Notes: a model not told the origin generated them from the sequence alone. DNA of 64,000 nt from an uncultured Acinetobacter sp. (GCF_947626835.1 NZ_CANQTS010000007.1:1-64000); one strand, 5' to 3'; shown: positions 1 through 11,317, counted from the stretch's first letter. Program-made: numbers and translations.

Positions 1-71
1 CTGACCCCTGTTGAATACAGAAATCAGTCCTTAGAATCTACCTAACTTGGAGTCCAACTTTTTGGGGTCAG
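1..71. repeat. Possible relic of an insertion-sequence end, bounded by CTGACCCC / GGGGTCAG
   Basis: Perfect 8-bp inverted repeats at 1-8 and 64-71. Read inward from the right boundary the sequence is CTGACCCCAAAAAGTTGGACTCC, which resembles IS3-family (IS150-type) ends. The left side is cut by the window edge. Confidence 0.4.
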
Positions 72-92
72 ATCATCATGTTGGGCTTTTTG

Positions 93-2747
93 TTATTTAG
101 AGTCACTAGGCATCGGAGCAATATAAGCAATAATTAGCATAATCACACCTGCGCCCAAAAATGACAAAACACGGCTTAAAGTACCAATATTGGCCAAATC
201 GAGTAACACTAATTTTAGATTGACCAACACCAAAATACTGCCGCCTAACACCCATATCCCTTTTAAGTGACGACGACTAGCAAATTGCATGGTGATTAAA
301 GCCAAAACTGCCCAAAGTAAAGTCAGACTCAGTTGTACGGTCGAATCTTGCCAAAGGCCAGTTTCGTTATACGGCGTGTCTAAATACACATGTAAAGCAC
401 GTAGCATGATGTAACTACTCAGCCATAAGCCGCCAAGCACACTACACACCCCAACTAAACCTTGCTCTAAGCCAGATTTTTGTTGTTGTAGCAACACCCA
501 AATAAAAGCAATCAATACCGCAAGGCTCACCGCATCAAAAGGATTTAAAATCGGCAAAATATAAGCATTAAAACTATGCTGCTCAAACAACTGCGAACTG
601 ATCATCCACATCGCCATTAGTACCAACGCGCTTCTAGCTTGCCAAAATTGCTGCCACGGTTGACCTTGTTTGGCGCACCACAGCGCAAAACCAAGCGGTA
701 AAATCACTAAACCCACAAATGGCATATGTGGTAACAGACTACTACTTGCCAAAGCCAAACTGATTAAGGTGGTTAAGCTAATCCATTCACGATCCTGCTC
801 AAGTGCGCTTAGCGGTCGCATACAGACTGCAGCAATACACAGCAAAGCTGCGCAGAATAAGCCTTGTTCAAGCCCGCTATCCCAAACAATCACGCCCGCT
901 TGCGTATGGGCAAACAGCAACCAAAAAGCGTAAGCAAACATAGGTACTAAACCAATCCATTTTGGCAAAGCCCATGTCCACGTTGCACCGCGATACGTCA
1001 ATAACTCATTGATGATCAGGTATGCCACGCTCAAGATTAAAAGCGTGCTGACACTTTGCAGTGGACCTGTTAATGCATCGAGCACTAACCACTGTAACAA
1101 CACCACATTGACCAACATTAAGCCGCTCAGCAATAACACATCTAAGCTTTTGAGTTGCTGACGTGCATGTGGCTGAATATTGCTAAAAATGATTGCTGCG
1201 CTATAACATACCGCTAAAATCCAATATACCGTACGTGGTACATCGCTTAATTCCACAAAGTAATAGGTAGCCACCCCACCTGCAATTGCCAGCAAAGCCA
1301 TGGCAATATAACGCCCAATGTCAGAATCACGTTTTAAAGCAATCACCAGCATCGCTATACCTAAAATAGCCCAACCCATGACGCCCCATTCGGCAGGCAA
1401 AATAATTGCAGGAATAAAAGCTGCGAAAATTAAGCTTAAAGCTAAATAGCTTTGTTTAATCCAGCCCATCTGTTGTTGCTGTTTAGCAAGCACATATAGA
1501 ACAGCATATAACACGGCGTAACCAGCACTTAAAGCAGCTTGCATCATGGTCTGTTCAAAATAAATCAAATATAAACACGCATAGGCAAGTAATGGTGCAC
1601 CAAATAACAAGCCTAAATCTAAGCTCGGTTGCAAAGAAAAGCTGTGTAAATCTTGCTTACGCAGTAATTGACTAAAACGAAAAGCCAACCAAATAAACAA
1701 CAGGCTGTGTAATACCACCAAAAGCGCAATCTGATCTTGTTGAGTGTCATTGGCATGCAACAGCACATAGCCGCCTGCAATGCCTAAGGTAATTAAAAAG
1801 CCCACCTGATTGAGCACTTTCCATGGACGCAATGTGGTGAGTACGCCCATCACTAAATTGACCACCAAGTAGTAGCTCAAAAATTCAGTGGCACTGGCAT
1901 TGCGAATCGGCAAAGTAAAAGGCGCAACATAAGCAATCAGCATGGCCATGAGTGCCAATTCGCGACTGTTTTGCTTGAGGCTTAAATAAATACTTAAAGC
2001 CATCAGTGCTAAAAACAGCACACTGACCACAGCAAAATTGGCTAGGATTTGATTGTAGTAGCTAAAAAATAACGTGAAGCACAACGTGGCGATCCCTAAA
2101 CCCTGTAAGGCCAAGGCAAAGCTACGATTTTTAGCGCTTAAATACACCCCAAAGGCGGTGATGGCAGTAGCAGTGATCGCCACAGCAGCCAGTTTTAGAT
2201 TTAAACTGATTTGCCAATGTTCGGTGGCAAAGCGCAACAACAGCACCACGCCAATCACTAACACTAAAATGGCGCCCTTTAGCACCAAATTTCCGCTCAA
2301 TAACCAATCGGTCAAACTGTTGGGCAAGGAAGCTTGATACTCAGCAGAAGGTGTATTACTTAGGTTAGTGCTAGCAAAGGGTGCTTCTACCGCTGTATTG
2401 GGAATGTATTGCGGCTGTTGTTCTAAGCGCTGCTCGATATGCCGTAGCCAACTGAGTAAAAAATAAATCCATAGGCTCAATGCAGCCGCCAATAACCACG
2501 ACCACGACATAAACGCGGCAAATACCGCCAAAATTGAGGCCAAATATAAAGGAACCCGTGAACGTGCCATGTGCTGTGGCTCGGCTTTGTGTGCCAAAGC
2601 ATTCACGTACTGCATAATACTGATCACAAATGCAGCCCCACATAACAAACTCACGATGGGATGATCAAGCACAAACCACGAACCAATCCCCACCACGAGC
2701 AAGCTCAACAGCCACATCATGCGTTGTTCAGATTGCTGACTCACCAT
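93..2747 (-). CDS. DUF2339-family polytopic membrane protein
   Basis: 884-aa ORF of near-continuous hydrophobic helices; overall pattern resembles DUF2339 proteins. Confidence 0.8.
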   Translation of the reverse strand: MVSQQSEQRMMWLLSLLVVGIGSWFVLDHPIVSLLCGAAFVISIMQYVNALAHKAEPQHMARSRVPLYLASILAVFAAFMSWSWLLAAALSLWIYFLLSWLRHIEQRLEQQPQYIPNTAVEAPFASTNLSNTPSAEYQASLPNSLTDWLLSGNLVLKGAILVLVIGVVLLLRFATEHWQISLNLKLAAVAITATAITAFGVYLSAKNRSFALALQGLGIATLCFTLFFSYYNQILANFAVVSVLFLALMALSIYLSLKQNSRELALMAMLIAYVAPFTLPIRNASATEFLSYYLVVNLVMGVLTTLRPWKVLNQVGFLITLGIAGGYVLLHANDTQQDQIALLVVLHSLLFIWLAFRFSQLLRKQDLHSFSLQPSLDLGLLFGAPLLAYACLYLIYFEQTMMQAALSAGYAVLYAVLYVLAKQQQQMGWIKQSYLALSLIFAAFIPAIILPAEWGVMGWAILGIAMLVIALKRDSDIGRYIAMALLAIAGGVATYYFVELSDVPRTVYWILAVCYSAAIIFSNIQPHARQQLKSLDVLLLSGLMLVNVVLLQWLVLDALTGPLQSVSTLLILSVAYLIINELLTYRGATWTWALPKWIGLVPMFAYAFWLLFAHTQAGVIVWDSGLEQGLFCAALLCIAAVCMRPLSALEQDREWISLTTLISLALASSSLLPHMPFVGLVILPLGFALWCAKQGQPWQQFWQARSALVLMAMWMISSQLFEQHSFNAYILPILNPFDAVSLAVLIAFIWVLLQQQKSGLEQGLVGVCSVLGGLWLSSYIMLRALHVYLDTPYNETGLWQDSTVQLSLTLLWAVLALITMQFASRRHLKGIWVLGGSILVLVNLKLVLLDLANIGTLSRVLSFLGAGVIMLIIAYIAPMPSDSK

Positions 2748-2856
2748 GATTTTATTCTCAAGTGTTTTGTTGATAATACATCAGTCGATGGGATGTTGAA
2801 TGGCATAGTGTTAAAATCAAAGCCAATACTGTTAGTTGCAAAAATTAGGATCTCTC

Positions 2857-5607
2857 ATGCCCCCATTTGTTTTGGTGGATGGCTCATATTTTTTATTTCG
2901 TGCCTTTCACGCCCTGCCGCCTTTAACCACGTCAACAGGCTTACATACCAATGCGGTACGTGGCGCAATTTCTGCCATTCAAAAATTGATGCGTCGCACC
3001 CAACCAACCCATATGGCCGTGATTTTTGATACCGCAGAGCCAACTTTTCGTCATCATTTATCGCCCATGTATAAAGGTGATCGTCCAAGTATGCCAAGCG
3101 AGTTGGCCGAGCAAATCCCTTATTTACACGACTTAATTCGTGCGTTAGGGATTCCACTGCATTATTTATCGGGTGCCGAGGCTGACGATATTATTGGCAC
3201 ATTAGCAAAACGTGCCGAAGCTTTAGGACATCAAGTTTTGATCTCCACAGGCGATAAAGACATGGCGCAATTGGTGACTGAAAAAGTGACCTTAGAAGAC
3301 AGCTTTAAAGAGCGCCCAATGGATGTACAAGGCGTCTTTGATAAATTTGGGGTGTGGCCACATCAAATTATTGATTACTTAACCCTCATGGGCGATGCCT
3401 CTGATGGCATTATGGGGGTACCGGGTGTCGGACAAAAAACCGCAGCCAAGCTACTCACCGAATATGGCTCGATTGGCAGTATTTTAGAAAATGTCGATCA
3501 AATTAAAGGTAAGGTTGGTCAAAATATTAAAGACAGCGTAGAAGGGATTGCGCTTGATCATCAACTGGCGAGTATTGTCTGCGACCTTGATTTAACTTTC
3601 GGTTATGACGATCTTAAAATTCAAGAACCTAATGTCAATGAATTACGTCGTTTATACACCGAACTTGAGTTTCGTAATCAATTACAGTCGCTTGATCATC
3701 CCAACAACCCTAACAGCTCGCAATATCAAAAAATCAATCAAGCTTTGGCTACGCAAAGCCCTGAAGCTGTACAACAAGCCGCAGAAACCAGTCAAGATGA
3801 CCAATTGGGCCAAGCCAAATACCATACCATTTTAAGCCAAGCCGATTGGGACAGCTTATGGGCACGTTTAAATACCGCAACCCGTTTTGCTTTTGACACC
3901 GAAACCACGAGTTTAGATTATCGTATTGCGGAAATTGTCGGCTTTTCGGTGGCATTTGATGCCCAAGATGCCTATTACGTCCCATTGGCACATGATTATG
4001 AAGGTGCACCGCAACAATTAAATCGCGATGTCATCTTAGCGCAAATTAAACCGATTTTAGAAAATCCAAATATTGATAAAATTGGCCATCATCTTAAATA
4101 CGATGCGCATGTGTTAGAAAATCATGGCATTCATTTACAAGGTTGGTATTTTGATACCATGCTCGCCTCTTATGTCTTAAATTCTGTGGCGACTCGTCAT
4201 GGTATGGATGATGTAGCGCGCGTGTATTTAAGTCACTTTACCACTACGTTTGAGCAAATTGCCGGTAAAGGCGCCAAGCAAAAAACCTTTAATCAAATTG
4301 AACTTGAAGTGGCTGCCGCTTATGCTGCAGAAGATGCTCATGTGACCTATCGTCTATATGAAGTCTTAGATGAAAAGCTCAAAGCTGTGCCTGAACTGAG
4401 CCATATTTTACACCATATTGAAATGCCAACCGCGCGTGTACTCACGCTTATGGAAGAAAATGGAATTCAACTGGATTTGGCTTTTCTTGCGCAATTGGGC
4501 AATGATTTTGAAGCTGCCATTGCAAGTTTAGAGCAGCAAATCATTGAACTTGCCGGTGAAAGCTTTAACGTCAGCTCACCTAAACAAGTCGGTGAAATCT
4601 TATTTGAAAAATTAGGACTCAAAGGCGGTAAAAAAACCTCAACAGGTCAATACAGCACCAATGAAAGTATTTTAGAAAAATTAGAGCACCCGATTGCTGA
4701 GTTGATTTTAGACTATCGCGGCTTAACCAAGCTGAAAAGCACGTACACCAATGGCTTAATCAAACAAGCCAATGAAAGTAGTGCGCGTGTGCATACCAGT
4801 TATCATCAAGCTTTAACTGCAACAGGTCGTTTATCATCAACCGACCCAAACTTGCAAAATATTCCAGTGCGTGAGCAAATTGGGCGTCAAATTCGTAAAG
4901 CGTTTGTGGCACCACAAGGTCGTGTATTACTGGCAGCCGATTACTCACAAATTGAGTTACGCTTAATGGCGCATTTTTCTCAAGATGATGCTTTAGTGGA
5001 TGCTTTTAATCACAATCAAGATGTGCATCGTCGTACAGCGGCCGAAGTCTTAGGCATTGCATTAGAAGATGTAACCGGTGATCAACGTCGTCAAGCCAAA
5101 GCGGTTAACTTTGGTCTGCTGTATGGTATGTCAGAATTTGGTTTAACCCGTCAGTTGGGTTTTAGTCGTCAAGAATCACAAGATTATATTAAGAAATACT
5201 TCCATCGTTATCCGGGTATTTATGAATATATGCAACGCACCCGTCAAGTGGCTTTAGAGCAAGGCTATATTGAAACCATTAGCGGTCGCCGTTTATATAC
5301 GCCAGACATCAACGCGCGCAACATGATGGTACGTAAAGCAGCTGAACGCGCAGCCATCAATGCACCGCTACAAGGGTCAGCAGCTGATATTATTAAAATG
5401 GCCATGATTGAAGTAGATAAAATTTTGCCTCAAGATCAAGCTAAATTATTACTGCAAGTACACGATGAATTGGTATTTGAAGTGGATGCTGAAATTGCCG
5501 ACCAATTGGCTGAGCAATTGCGTGAGGTGATGCAATCGGTGATGCAGTTGTCTGTACCGTTAATTGTTGAAGTAGGCAAAGGACTCAACTGGGACGAAGC
5601 TCACTAA
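2857..5607 (+). CDS. polA: DNA polymerase I
   Basis: 5' nuclease domain, 3'-5' exonuclease (FAFDTETTSLD) and polymerase motifs (AADYSQIELRLMAHFSQD, LLQVHDELVFEV). The ATG at 2857 (MPPFVLVDGSYFLFRAFHAL) is preferred over the TTG at 2836. Confidence 0.97.
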   Translation: MPPFVLVDGSYFLFRAFHALPPLTTSTGLHTNAVRGAISAIQKLMRRTQPTHMAVIFDTAEPTFRHHLSPMYKGDRPSMPSELAEQIPYLHDLIRALGIPLHYLSGAEADDIIGTLAKRAEALGHQVLISTGDKDMAQLVTEKVTLEDSFKERPMDVQGVFDKFGVWPHQIIDYLTLMGDASDGIMGVPGVGQKTAAKLLTEYGSIGSILENVDQIKGKVGQNIKDSVEGIALDHQLASIVCDLDLTFGYDDLKIQEPNVNELRRLYTELEFRNQLQSLDHPNNPNSSQYQKINQALATQSPEAVQQAAETSQDDQLGQAKYHTILSQADWDSLWARLNTATRFAFDTETTSLDYRIAEIVGFSVAFDAQDAYYVPLAHDYEGAPQQLNRDVILAQIKPILENPNIDKIGHHLKYDAHVLENHGIHLQGWYFDTMLASYVLNSVATRHGMDDVARVYLSHFTTTFEQIAGKGAKQKTFNQIELEVAAAYAAEDAHVTYRLYEVLDEKLKAVPELSHILHHIEMPTARVLTLMEENGIQLDLAFLAQLGNDFEAAIASLEQQIIELAGESFNVSSPKQVGEILFEKLGLKGGKKTSTGQYSTNESILEKLEHPIAELILDYRGLTKLKSTYTNGLIKQANESSARVHTSYHQALTATGRLSSTDPNLQNIPVREQIGRQIRKAFVAPQGRVLLAADYSQIELRLMAHFSQDDALVDAFNHNQDVHRRTAAEVLGIALEDVTGDQRRQAKAVNFGLLYGMSEFGLTRQLGFSRQESQDYIKKYFHRYPGIYEYMQRTRQVALEQGYIETISGRRLYTPDINARNMMVRKAAERAAINAPLQGSAADIIKMAMIEVDKILPQDQAKLLLQVHDELVFEVDAEIADQLAEQLREVMQSVMQLSVPLIVEVGKGLNWDEAH

Positions 5608-5624
5608 ACTTTAAATAAAAAAAA

Positions 5625-5640
5625 GGACGCCACGGCGTCC
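5625..5640. terminator. Bidirectional intrinsic terminator between convergent polA and yggT
   Basis: AAAAAAAA-GGACGCCACGGCGTCC-TTTTTTT hairpin with A/T tracts on both sides. Confidence 0.85.
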
Positions 5641-5657
5641 TTTTTTTAAATCTTGAT

Positions 5658-6206
5658 TTATACAATTGAGCTGAGCATCATTTGTGCAATATACAAGGTA
5701 AAAAACGCTAAGATAGGCGACAAATCAATCATTCCCATATTGGGCATAATCTTACGAAACGGCGCCAGCATAGGTTCGGCCAATTCTTGAATCACGTCAA
5801 TATAAGGCGAACGTGTTTGGCTAAACATTAAAATCCAACTACAAATAATATAAGCAAACAATAAGTACTTTAAGATCGATACTAATGAATGCAGCATCGA
5901 CAACACCGTGGTTAAAATAAAGTAGCCTGCCCCACCTGTGGGTTGTGCATTTAAATATTTAAAGCCAAATACTTTCAGGAAATACAATAAAACGGTTAGT
6001 ACCAATGCCGCCAAATTGACACGTCCACCTGCAATGGTAGGCAAAATACGCCCAAATACATCAACAATTTTAGTGGCTTTGGTGGTAGACAGCACCACAG
6101 GGTTATAGCTATTCACCCCAGCCAATTGCATTAAAAAGCGGAAGAACAGCAATAAAATTGCGACATTAATAATAATGTCAAAAAATAGCGCAGAGGTTGA
6201 ACCCAT
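5658..6206 (-). CDS. YggT family membrane protein
   Basis: 182 aa with two YggT-like halves (EPMLAPFRKIMPNMGMIDLSPILAFF); located just downstream of proC as is common. Confidence 0.9.
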   Translation of the reverse strand: MGSTSALFFDIIINVAILLLFFRFLMQLAGVNSYNPVVLSTTKATKIVDVFGRILPTIAGGRVNLAALVLTVLLYFLKVFGFKYLNAQPTGGAGYFILTTVLSMLHSLVSILKYLLFAYIICSWILMFSQTRSPYIDVIQELAEPMLAPFRKIMPNMGMIDLSPILAFFTLYIAQMMLSSIV

Positions 6207-6230
6207 ACTTGAATTTTCCTAATCAAAAAT

Positions 6231-7061
6231 TTATTTGCTGCTTTCGCTTAACTCTTGTGCCAGTTCTTGACTACGGCTTTTGGCTGCAGCTAAGGCAGCT
6301 TGAATATTTTGCGAAATTTGTGCATGGTCAAATACTTCAATCGCCGCTTGTGTGGTGCCATTTGGCGACGTGACATTTTTGCGTAATTGGGCTGGGCTAT
6401 TGGCACTGGTGATCGCCATTTGGGCAGCCCCTAATGCTGTTTGTAAGGTTAAAGCTGTTGCAGTTTTTTCATCTAAACCTAAATTCTTACCAGCACGGAT
6501 CATGCTTTCCATCATATAGAAGAAATAAGCAGGTCCTGAACCTGATACCGCAGTTACTGCATCAATTTGCGATTCAACAGGTACCCAAATGGTTAAACCT
6601 GTTGCCGCCAAAATTTGGCTGGCTAAATCACGATCTGCCTGATTCATAGCTTCATTGGCAAATAAACCATGTGCACCAATTTGCACCAAAGCTGGTGTAT
6701 TTGGCATCACACGTACTACACGCTCTGTGCCTAACAAATTGGCAATTGTTGCCACTTCTGCACCCGCGACAATAGATACAATCAATTTGCCATCACATAA
6801 ACCATGTAGTGGTTTTAACACCTGAGACAAGACTTGTGGCTTGACTGCAAATACCACAACATCGGCAACTAAAACCGCAGCTGCATTGTCTGTGGTAACT
6901 TGCACGCCTTTTTCAGCAAGGAGATCACGCACCCCTTCTACTGGATCAGACACTGTAATACGTGTCGGTGCTAAACCGCGAGCAATTAAGCCACCAATTA
7001 AGGCTTGTGCCATATTGCCGCCACCAATAAAACTAATATTACAATCTAAAACAGCGCTCAT
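6231..7061 (-). CDS. proC: Pyrroline-5-carboxylate reductase
   Basis: ISFIGGGNMAQALIGGL Rossmann motif; VRVMPNTPALVQIGAHGLF; AVSGSGPAYFFYMMESM. Confidence 0.96.
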   Translation of the reverse strand: MSAVLDCNISFIGGGNMAQALIGGLIARGLAPTRITVSDPVEGVRDLLAEKGVQVTTDNAAAVLVADVVVFAVKPQVLSQVLKPLHGLCDGKLIVSIVAGAEVATIANLLGTERVVRVMPNTPALVQIGAHGLFANEAMNQADRDLASQILAATGLTIWVPVESQIDAVTAVSGSGPAYFFYMMESMIRAGKNLGLDEKTATALTLQTALGAAQMAITSANSPAQLRKNVTSPNGTTQAAIEVFDHAQISQNIQAALAAAKSRSQELAQELSESSK

Positions 7062-7073
7062 GATCTCTCTTGC

Positions 7074-8420
7074 TCAAGGGGTAGAAAACAATAATTGAGG
7101 TTGCCAGCCATGCTGTTGATTATACTGCGACTCGGCAAGCCAAAATCCTTTGGGGGTAAAAACACCTAGCATAACATTATCTTTACTTAATATTTGTATC
7201 TGATGTCGTTGCCAAGGAAAAATTTGCGCCGCTTGAATGGCTTTTTTAAGTGGCCAATGTCCAACGCGCCCATGTAAGTGAATCTTCTCGCCACCTATAC
7301 GCGGCATGACAGACAAAGGCTGCTCAAGCAAATCCCAACTTAGACCCCACGCCTGTTGCTCAATACAAAATTCACCGGCTGCCAGCTTAATCTTTTGGTC
7401 TAAAGACACACTCAATTCTTGAGGCACTGGGCTTTGCTGTTGGGCTAAATACTCAGCTTTGCTTAGTTTATATAAGACATTTTGATAGCGCAGATAATAA
7501 AATCCTGCATGATGTAAAGCTGACCGTGCATCGCTTTTTGCGGCAATCACTTCACTTTGTATGCGCTCCACTGTGGCTAAACTTGGGCGATATGCTGCTT
7601 GACCTTTGATCCAATTGGACAGCAACTGCCGTTGTCTTGGCATAGACAACTGTTGTAATAAGTTAAGATCAAGTTGATGGGCATCGCCACAAAACTCTAA
7701 ATCTTGCTTTGCTACCTCTGCCAAAATCTCAGCAGCATCTTGCATCAGCACACTGCTGCGGCTAATGGCTTGCTGCATTTGAGGAAAACGCGATTGTAAT
7801 AACGGCCATAGCTTTTCACGGCACCACGCCCGATCATAATGGGTATCAAAATTGGTGGGATCTTGAATATAGGCAATATGGTGTTGCTGCACCCATTGGC
7901 TAATCTGCTCACGCGATAGATTTAACAAGGGGCGCCAAATATTCAAATGTGTTCTTTGATCATGGATGCGCATAGCGCTTAAACCATCTACCCCACTGCC
8001 TGAAAACAAATGCAGTAATACCGTTTCGGCTTGATCTTGTTGATGATGAGCCAGCACTAAAATTTCATCAGGGGCAATATGCTGCTCAAAAGCCTGATAA
8101 CGGGCAATACGGGCTTGGTTTTCTAGATTGCCGTTTTGTACGTCAACCTCAGCCACCACACAGTTAAGATTGAGTTTTTCACATTCAAGGCGCACAAATT
8201 CGCCCCAACTGGCACTGTGTTGTTGCAGTTGATGGTTAATGTAAATGGCACGGATTTTGTGAGGAAATAATGCAGACATCACATGCAGCAGCAGCATGGA
8301 ATCCATGCCGCCACTACACGCAATTAAGAATTTTACATCAGCACTTGGCCAAGTGTTTAAGAGGCAAGACCTAAGTTGCTGCTGCCAAACTTCATTAAAC
8401 GTTGGTAACGTGCTTCGCAT
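7074..8420 (-). CDS. tilS: tRNA(Ile)-lysidine synthase
   Basis: PP-loop [45 protein letters not shown]-terminal TilS domains. Confidence 0.95.
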   Translation of the reverse strand: MRSTLPTFNEVWQQQLRSCLLNTWPSADVKFLIACSGGMDSMLLLHVMSALFPHKIRAIYINHQLQQHSASWGEFVRLECEKLNLNCVVAEVDVQNGNLENQARIARYQAFEQHIAPDEILVLAHHQQDQAETVLLHLFSGSGVDGLSAMRIHDQRTHLNIWRPLLNLSREQISQWVQQHHIAYIQDPTNFDTHYDRAWCREKLWPLLQSRFPQMQQAISRSSVLMQDAAEILAEVAKQDLEFCGDAHQLDLNLLQQLSMPRQRQLLSNWIKGQAAYRPSLATVERIQSEVIAAKSDARSALHHAGFYYLRYQNVLYKLSKAEYLAQQQSPVPQELSVSLDQKIKLAAGEFCIEQQAWGLSWDLLEQPLSVMPRIGGEKIHLHGRVGHWPLKKAIQAAQIFPWQRHQIQILSKDNVMLGVFTPKGFWLAESQYNQQHGWQPQLLFSTP

Positions 8421-9178
8421 CGCTCTTCGGCACTCATTGGTTCTAATTCAGCTAAGGCTTGTTTTAACACATCTTTGAGTGCATACATCACTTTTTCTGT
8501 GTTTAAATGCGCGCCTTCACCTTCATCGACCACATATTCAACAATTCCAATTTGCTTGAGCTTCTCTGCCGTTAAAGCTAAAGCTTCGCTGGCCTGTTCA
8601 GCTTTTTCAGCGGTTTTCCATAAAATAGAGGCACAGCCTTCAGGTGAAATCACCGAATAAATACTGTGTGATAACATCACCACACGATCGGCTACACCAA
8701 TACCTAAAGCACCGCCCGAACCGCCTTCACCCAGTACAGTAGCAACCACAGGTACTTTTAAGCTCGACAATTGCGCAAGGCTGGTTGCAATTGCTTCAGC
8801 TTGACCGCGTTCTTCTGCACCTACACCCGGGTATGCACCCATAGTGTCAATAAACGTAAAGACAGGTAAATTAAAACGCTCTGCCATATCCAATAAGCGT
8901 TGTGATTTACGGTAGCCTTCAGGGTTACACATACCAAAATTATGTTGCAGTTTTTCACGCGTGCTACGACCACGGTGTTGACCAATCACCATCACAGGTT
9001 GACCATCAAAGCGGGCTAAACCACCAATCATGGCACCATCATCACCAAATAAGCGGTCGCCATGCAACGCGTCAAATTCGTCAAAGATTTCACCAACGTA
9101 ATCCAAAAATTGCGGACGCTCCAGATGACGTGCAATTTGAACTGTTGTCCATGCTTTAGATACAGCTTTATTTTTCAT
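8357..9178 (-). CDS. accA: Acetyl-CoA carboxylase carboxyltransferase subunit alpha
   Basis: [56 protein letters not shown]. Confidence 0.97.
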   Translation of the reverse strand: MKNKAVSKAWTTVQIARHLERPQFLDYVGEIFDEFDALHGDRLFGDDGAMIGGLARFDGQPVMVIGQHRGRSTREKLQHNFGMCNPEGYRKSQRLLDMAERFNLPVFTFIDTMGAYPGVGAEERGQAEAIATSLAQLSSLKVPVVATVLGEGGSGGALGIGVADRVVMLSHSIYSVISPEGCASILWKTAEKAEQASEALALTAEKLKQIGIVEYVVDEGEGAHLNTEKVMYALKDVLKQALAELEPMSAEERCEARYQRLMKFGSSNLGLAS

Positions 9179-9211
9179 AGGTCGACCATTATCCCTTAAT
9201 TAACCCGTTCG

Positions 9212-10732
9212 TTAATCGATAAATTGTTCCGACTGAATATTCAATTCAATATCCCAATGCTTAAATTGCACTTGTTCATCATGTAACTCGGCAACGAGCA
9301 GAGGCCATTGTTTGGCATCACCAGAAACGCTAAGTTGCCATTGTTGCGCATTGATGACCTTTAATTCAATGGCAGGAAGCATCTCATCACTACGACTGTG
9401 ATTGAGCAAAACAGCCAAGCGTAGCAATAAACATAAGTACATTAAGCGTTGACCACCGATACGTAAAACATCCAATTTGGCATCAAGGCGTAACTTACGA
9501 CGATGATACGCCACTAAATGCGACAGGTAGTTTTGGTCAATTTGCGAGAAGCCGGCAATATCGGAGTGTTGTAACAAATAAGCACTATGACGATGGTAAC
9601 CGCTGTGACTAATCGCCAATCCAATTTCATGTAAATACGCGGCACGACGCAGTAAATCACTGTCATCCACAGTTAATTTCAAGGCATCTGCGACATGTTC
9701 AAATAAGTTTTGTGCTGTAGCCACCACGCGTTCTGCTTGCTTAGGATCGGCATTGTAACGCCCCATTAAGGCATGCACAGAACGGTCACGGATATCTTCA
9801 TGTTGAAAACGACCCAAGAGGTCGTACATTACGCCTTCACGTAAAGCGCCATCTGAATAAACCAATTTATCAATATTAAGAACATCAAAAACAGCGTACA
9901 AAATGGCAACACCGGCTGGCAAAACTGCTCGACGGTCTTCTTTTAAGCCCTCAAATTCCATATCCGAGATATGTTTATATTTGAGCATTTTGTCTTTGAG
10001 TTTGTCTAAACCTTCACGGGTGAGCTCTTCTTTTTCGTTGCTCCAGCCCATATTCACGCAAATCTGACGACAGGCTTTAATGGTGCCACTTGAACCGACC
10101 ACTGTATCCCAACCGGCTTCTTTATAGGTGTTGACTAAACCTGACACTTCTTTACGTGCAGCAGTAATCGCGCGTTCAAAAGCTTTAACGCTAATTTCGC
10201 CCTCTGCAAAATAGGCTTTGGTAAAGGCCACACAGCCCATTTGCACAGATTCGGTATGAATCGGTTCAAATTCTTCACCAATAATCAGTTCGGTTGATCC
10301 ACCACCAATATCAATCACCAAACGGCGACCGCTATTTTCCATGCTGTGCGACACACCTAAATAAATTAAGCGCGCTTCTTCACGACCAGCAATAATCTCA
10401 ATTGGTTTGGGTAAAATTTCTGCGGCTTTTTGAATAAATTCATGTCCGTTTTTGGCTTGACGTAAAGCATTGGTCGCCACAATACGCAAACGGTTGGCTT
10501 GCACTGAGCTTAAACGTCCAACAAAACGCGCCAAACATGCCAAACCACGCTGCTGCGCGGCTTCGGTTAGGTTTTTATTTTCATCAAGACCGGCTGCCAA
10601 TTGCACTTTTTCTGACATCGAGGCAACTTTTTTGACTTCGCCATGATCTACACGCGCAATTGCCAAATGGAAGCTGTTTGAACCCATATCAATGGCAGCA
10701 AGCAACTCTTCATCAATCAAAAAATCAGACAT
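9212..10732 (-). CDS. ppx: Exopolyphosphatase / Ppx-GppA family phosphatase
   Basis: AAIDMGSNSFHLAIARV; VIDIGGGSTELIIGEEFEP; C-terminal HD-like region (AAYLHEIGLAISHSGYHRHSAYLL). Confidence 0.93.
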   Translation of the reverse strand: MSDFLIDEELLAAIDMGSNSFHLAIARVDHGEVKKVASMSEKVQLAAGLDENKNLTEAAQQRGLACLARFVGRLSSVQANRLRIVATNALRQAKNGHEFIQKAAEILPKPIEIIAGREEARLIYLGVSHSMENSGRRLVIDIGGGSTELIIGEEFEPIHTESVQMGCVAFTKAYFAEGEISVKAFERAITAARKEVSGLVNTYKEAGWDTVVGSSGTIKACRQICVNMGWSNEKEELTREGLDKLKDKMLKYKHISDMEFEGLKEDRRAVLPAGVAILYAVFDVLNIDKLVYSDGALREGVMYDLLGRFQHEDIRDRSVHALMGRYNADPKQAERVVATAQNLFEHVADALKLTVDDSDLLRRAAYLHEIGLAISHSGYHRHSAYLLQHSDIAGFSQIDQNYLSHLVAYHRRKLRLDAKLDVLRIGGQRLMYLCLLLRLAVLLNHSRSDEMLPAIELKVINAQQWQLSVSGDAKQWPLLVAELHDEQVQFKHWDIELNIQSEQFID

Positions 10733-10853
10733 TATTTACACAAATCCTTGCACAATTGCGCCTAGATTAATTCACCTATCGGCAATTTAAAAGGCATTTA
10801 TGCACTGATTTTGCTAACTTTAGCTTTTTTCTCCTGATGTGACAATTGTGTTA

Positions 10854-10872
10854 CACGATAGTCACTATCGTG
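10854..10872. promoter_or_regulatory. Perfect 8-bp inverted repeat between ppx and trxA
   Basis: CACGATAG-TCA-CTATCGTG in the divergent intergenic region, with no T-tract typical of a terminator. Confidence 0.4.
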
Positions 10873-10996
10873 ATCATCTATTAGACAAATTCTCAAGAAA
10901 ACGGCAAAATCGTCATATTCCCCTACATTGTTATAGGCGGCTATGTAATACTAATAATTATAGAGCTGTCTTAAAAATTCATCTGGAGCCAAATCC

Positions 10997-11317
10997 ATGT
11001 CTATCGTAAACACTACTGAAGCGACTTTCGCAGCTGATGTTTTAGAATCTGAACTTCCTGTTCTTGTAGACTTCTGGGCAGGCTGGTGTGCGCCATGCAA
11101 AGCGATTGCACCGGTACTTGAAGTCCTTGCAAGCGAATACGAAGGTAAAGTGAACATCGTAAAAGTTGATGTCACTCAATTACAATCTGTTGCTGCAGAC
11201 TACAATATTCGTAACATCCCTGCATTATTGATGTTTAAAAATGGTGAAGTGGTTGCCACTCAAGTGGGTGCTGCACCAAAATCTAAGTTAGCGGCGTTTA
11301 TTGAAGACAACATCTAA
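10997..11317 (+). CDS. trxA: Thioredoxin
   Basis: VDFWAGWCAPCKAIAPVLEVLA active site; NIRNIPALLMFKNGEVV. Confidence 0.96.
   Translation: MSIVNTTEATFAADVLESELPVLVDFWAGWCAPCKAIAPVLEVLASEYEGKVNIVKVDVTQLQSVAADYNIRNIPALLMFKNGEVVATQVGAAPKSKLAAFIEDNI

Noticed and set aside
2661-3029. 122-aa ORF overlapping the polA start in another frame
   Set aside because: Overlaps the conserved polA N-terminus and has no protein family signal.
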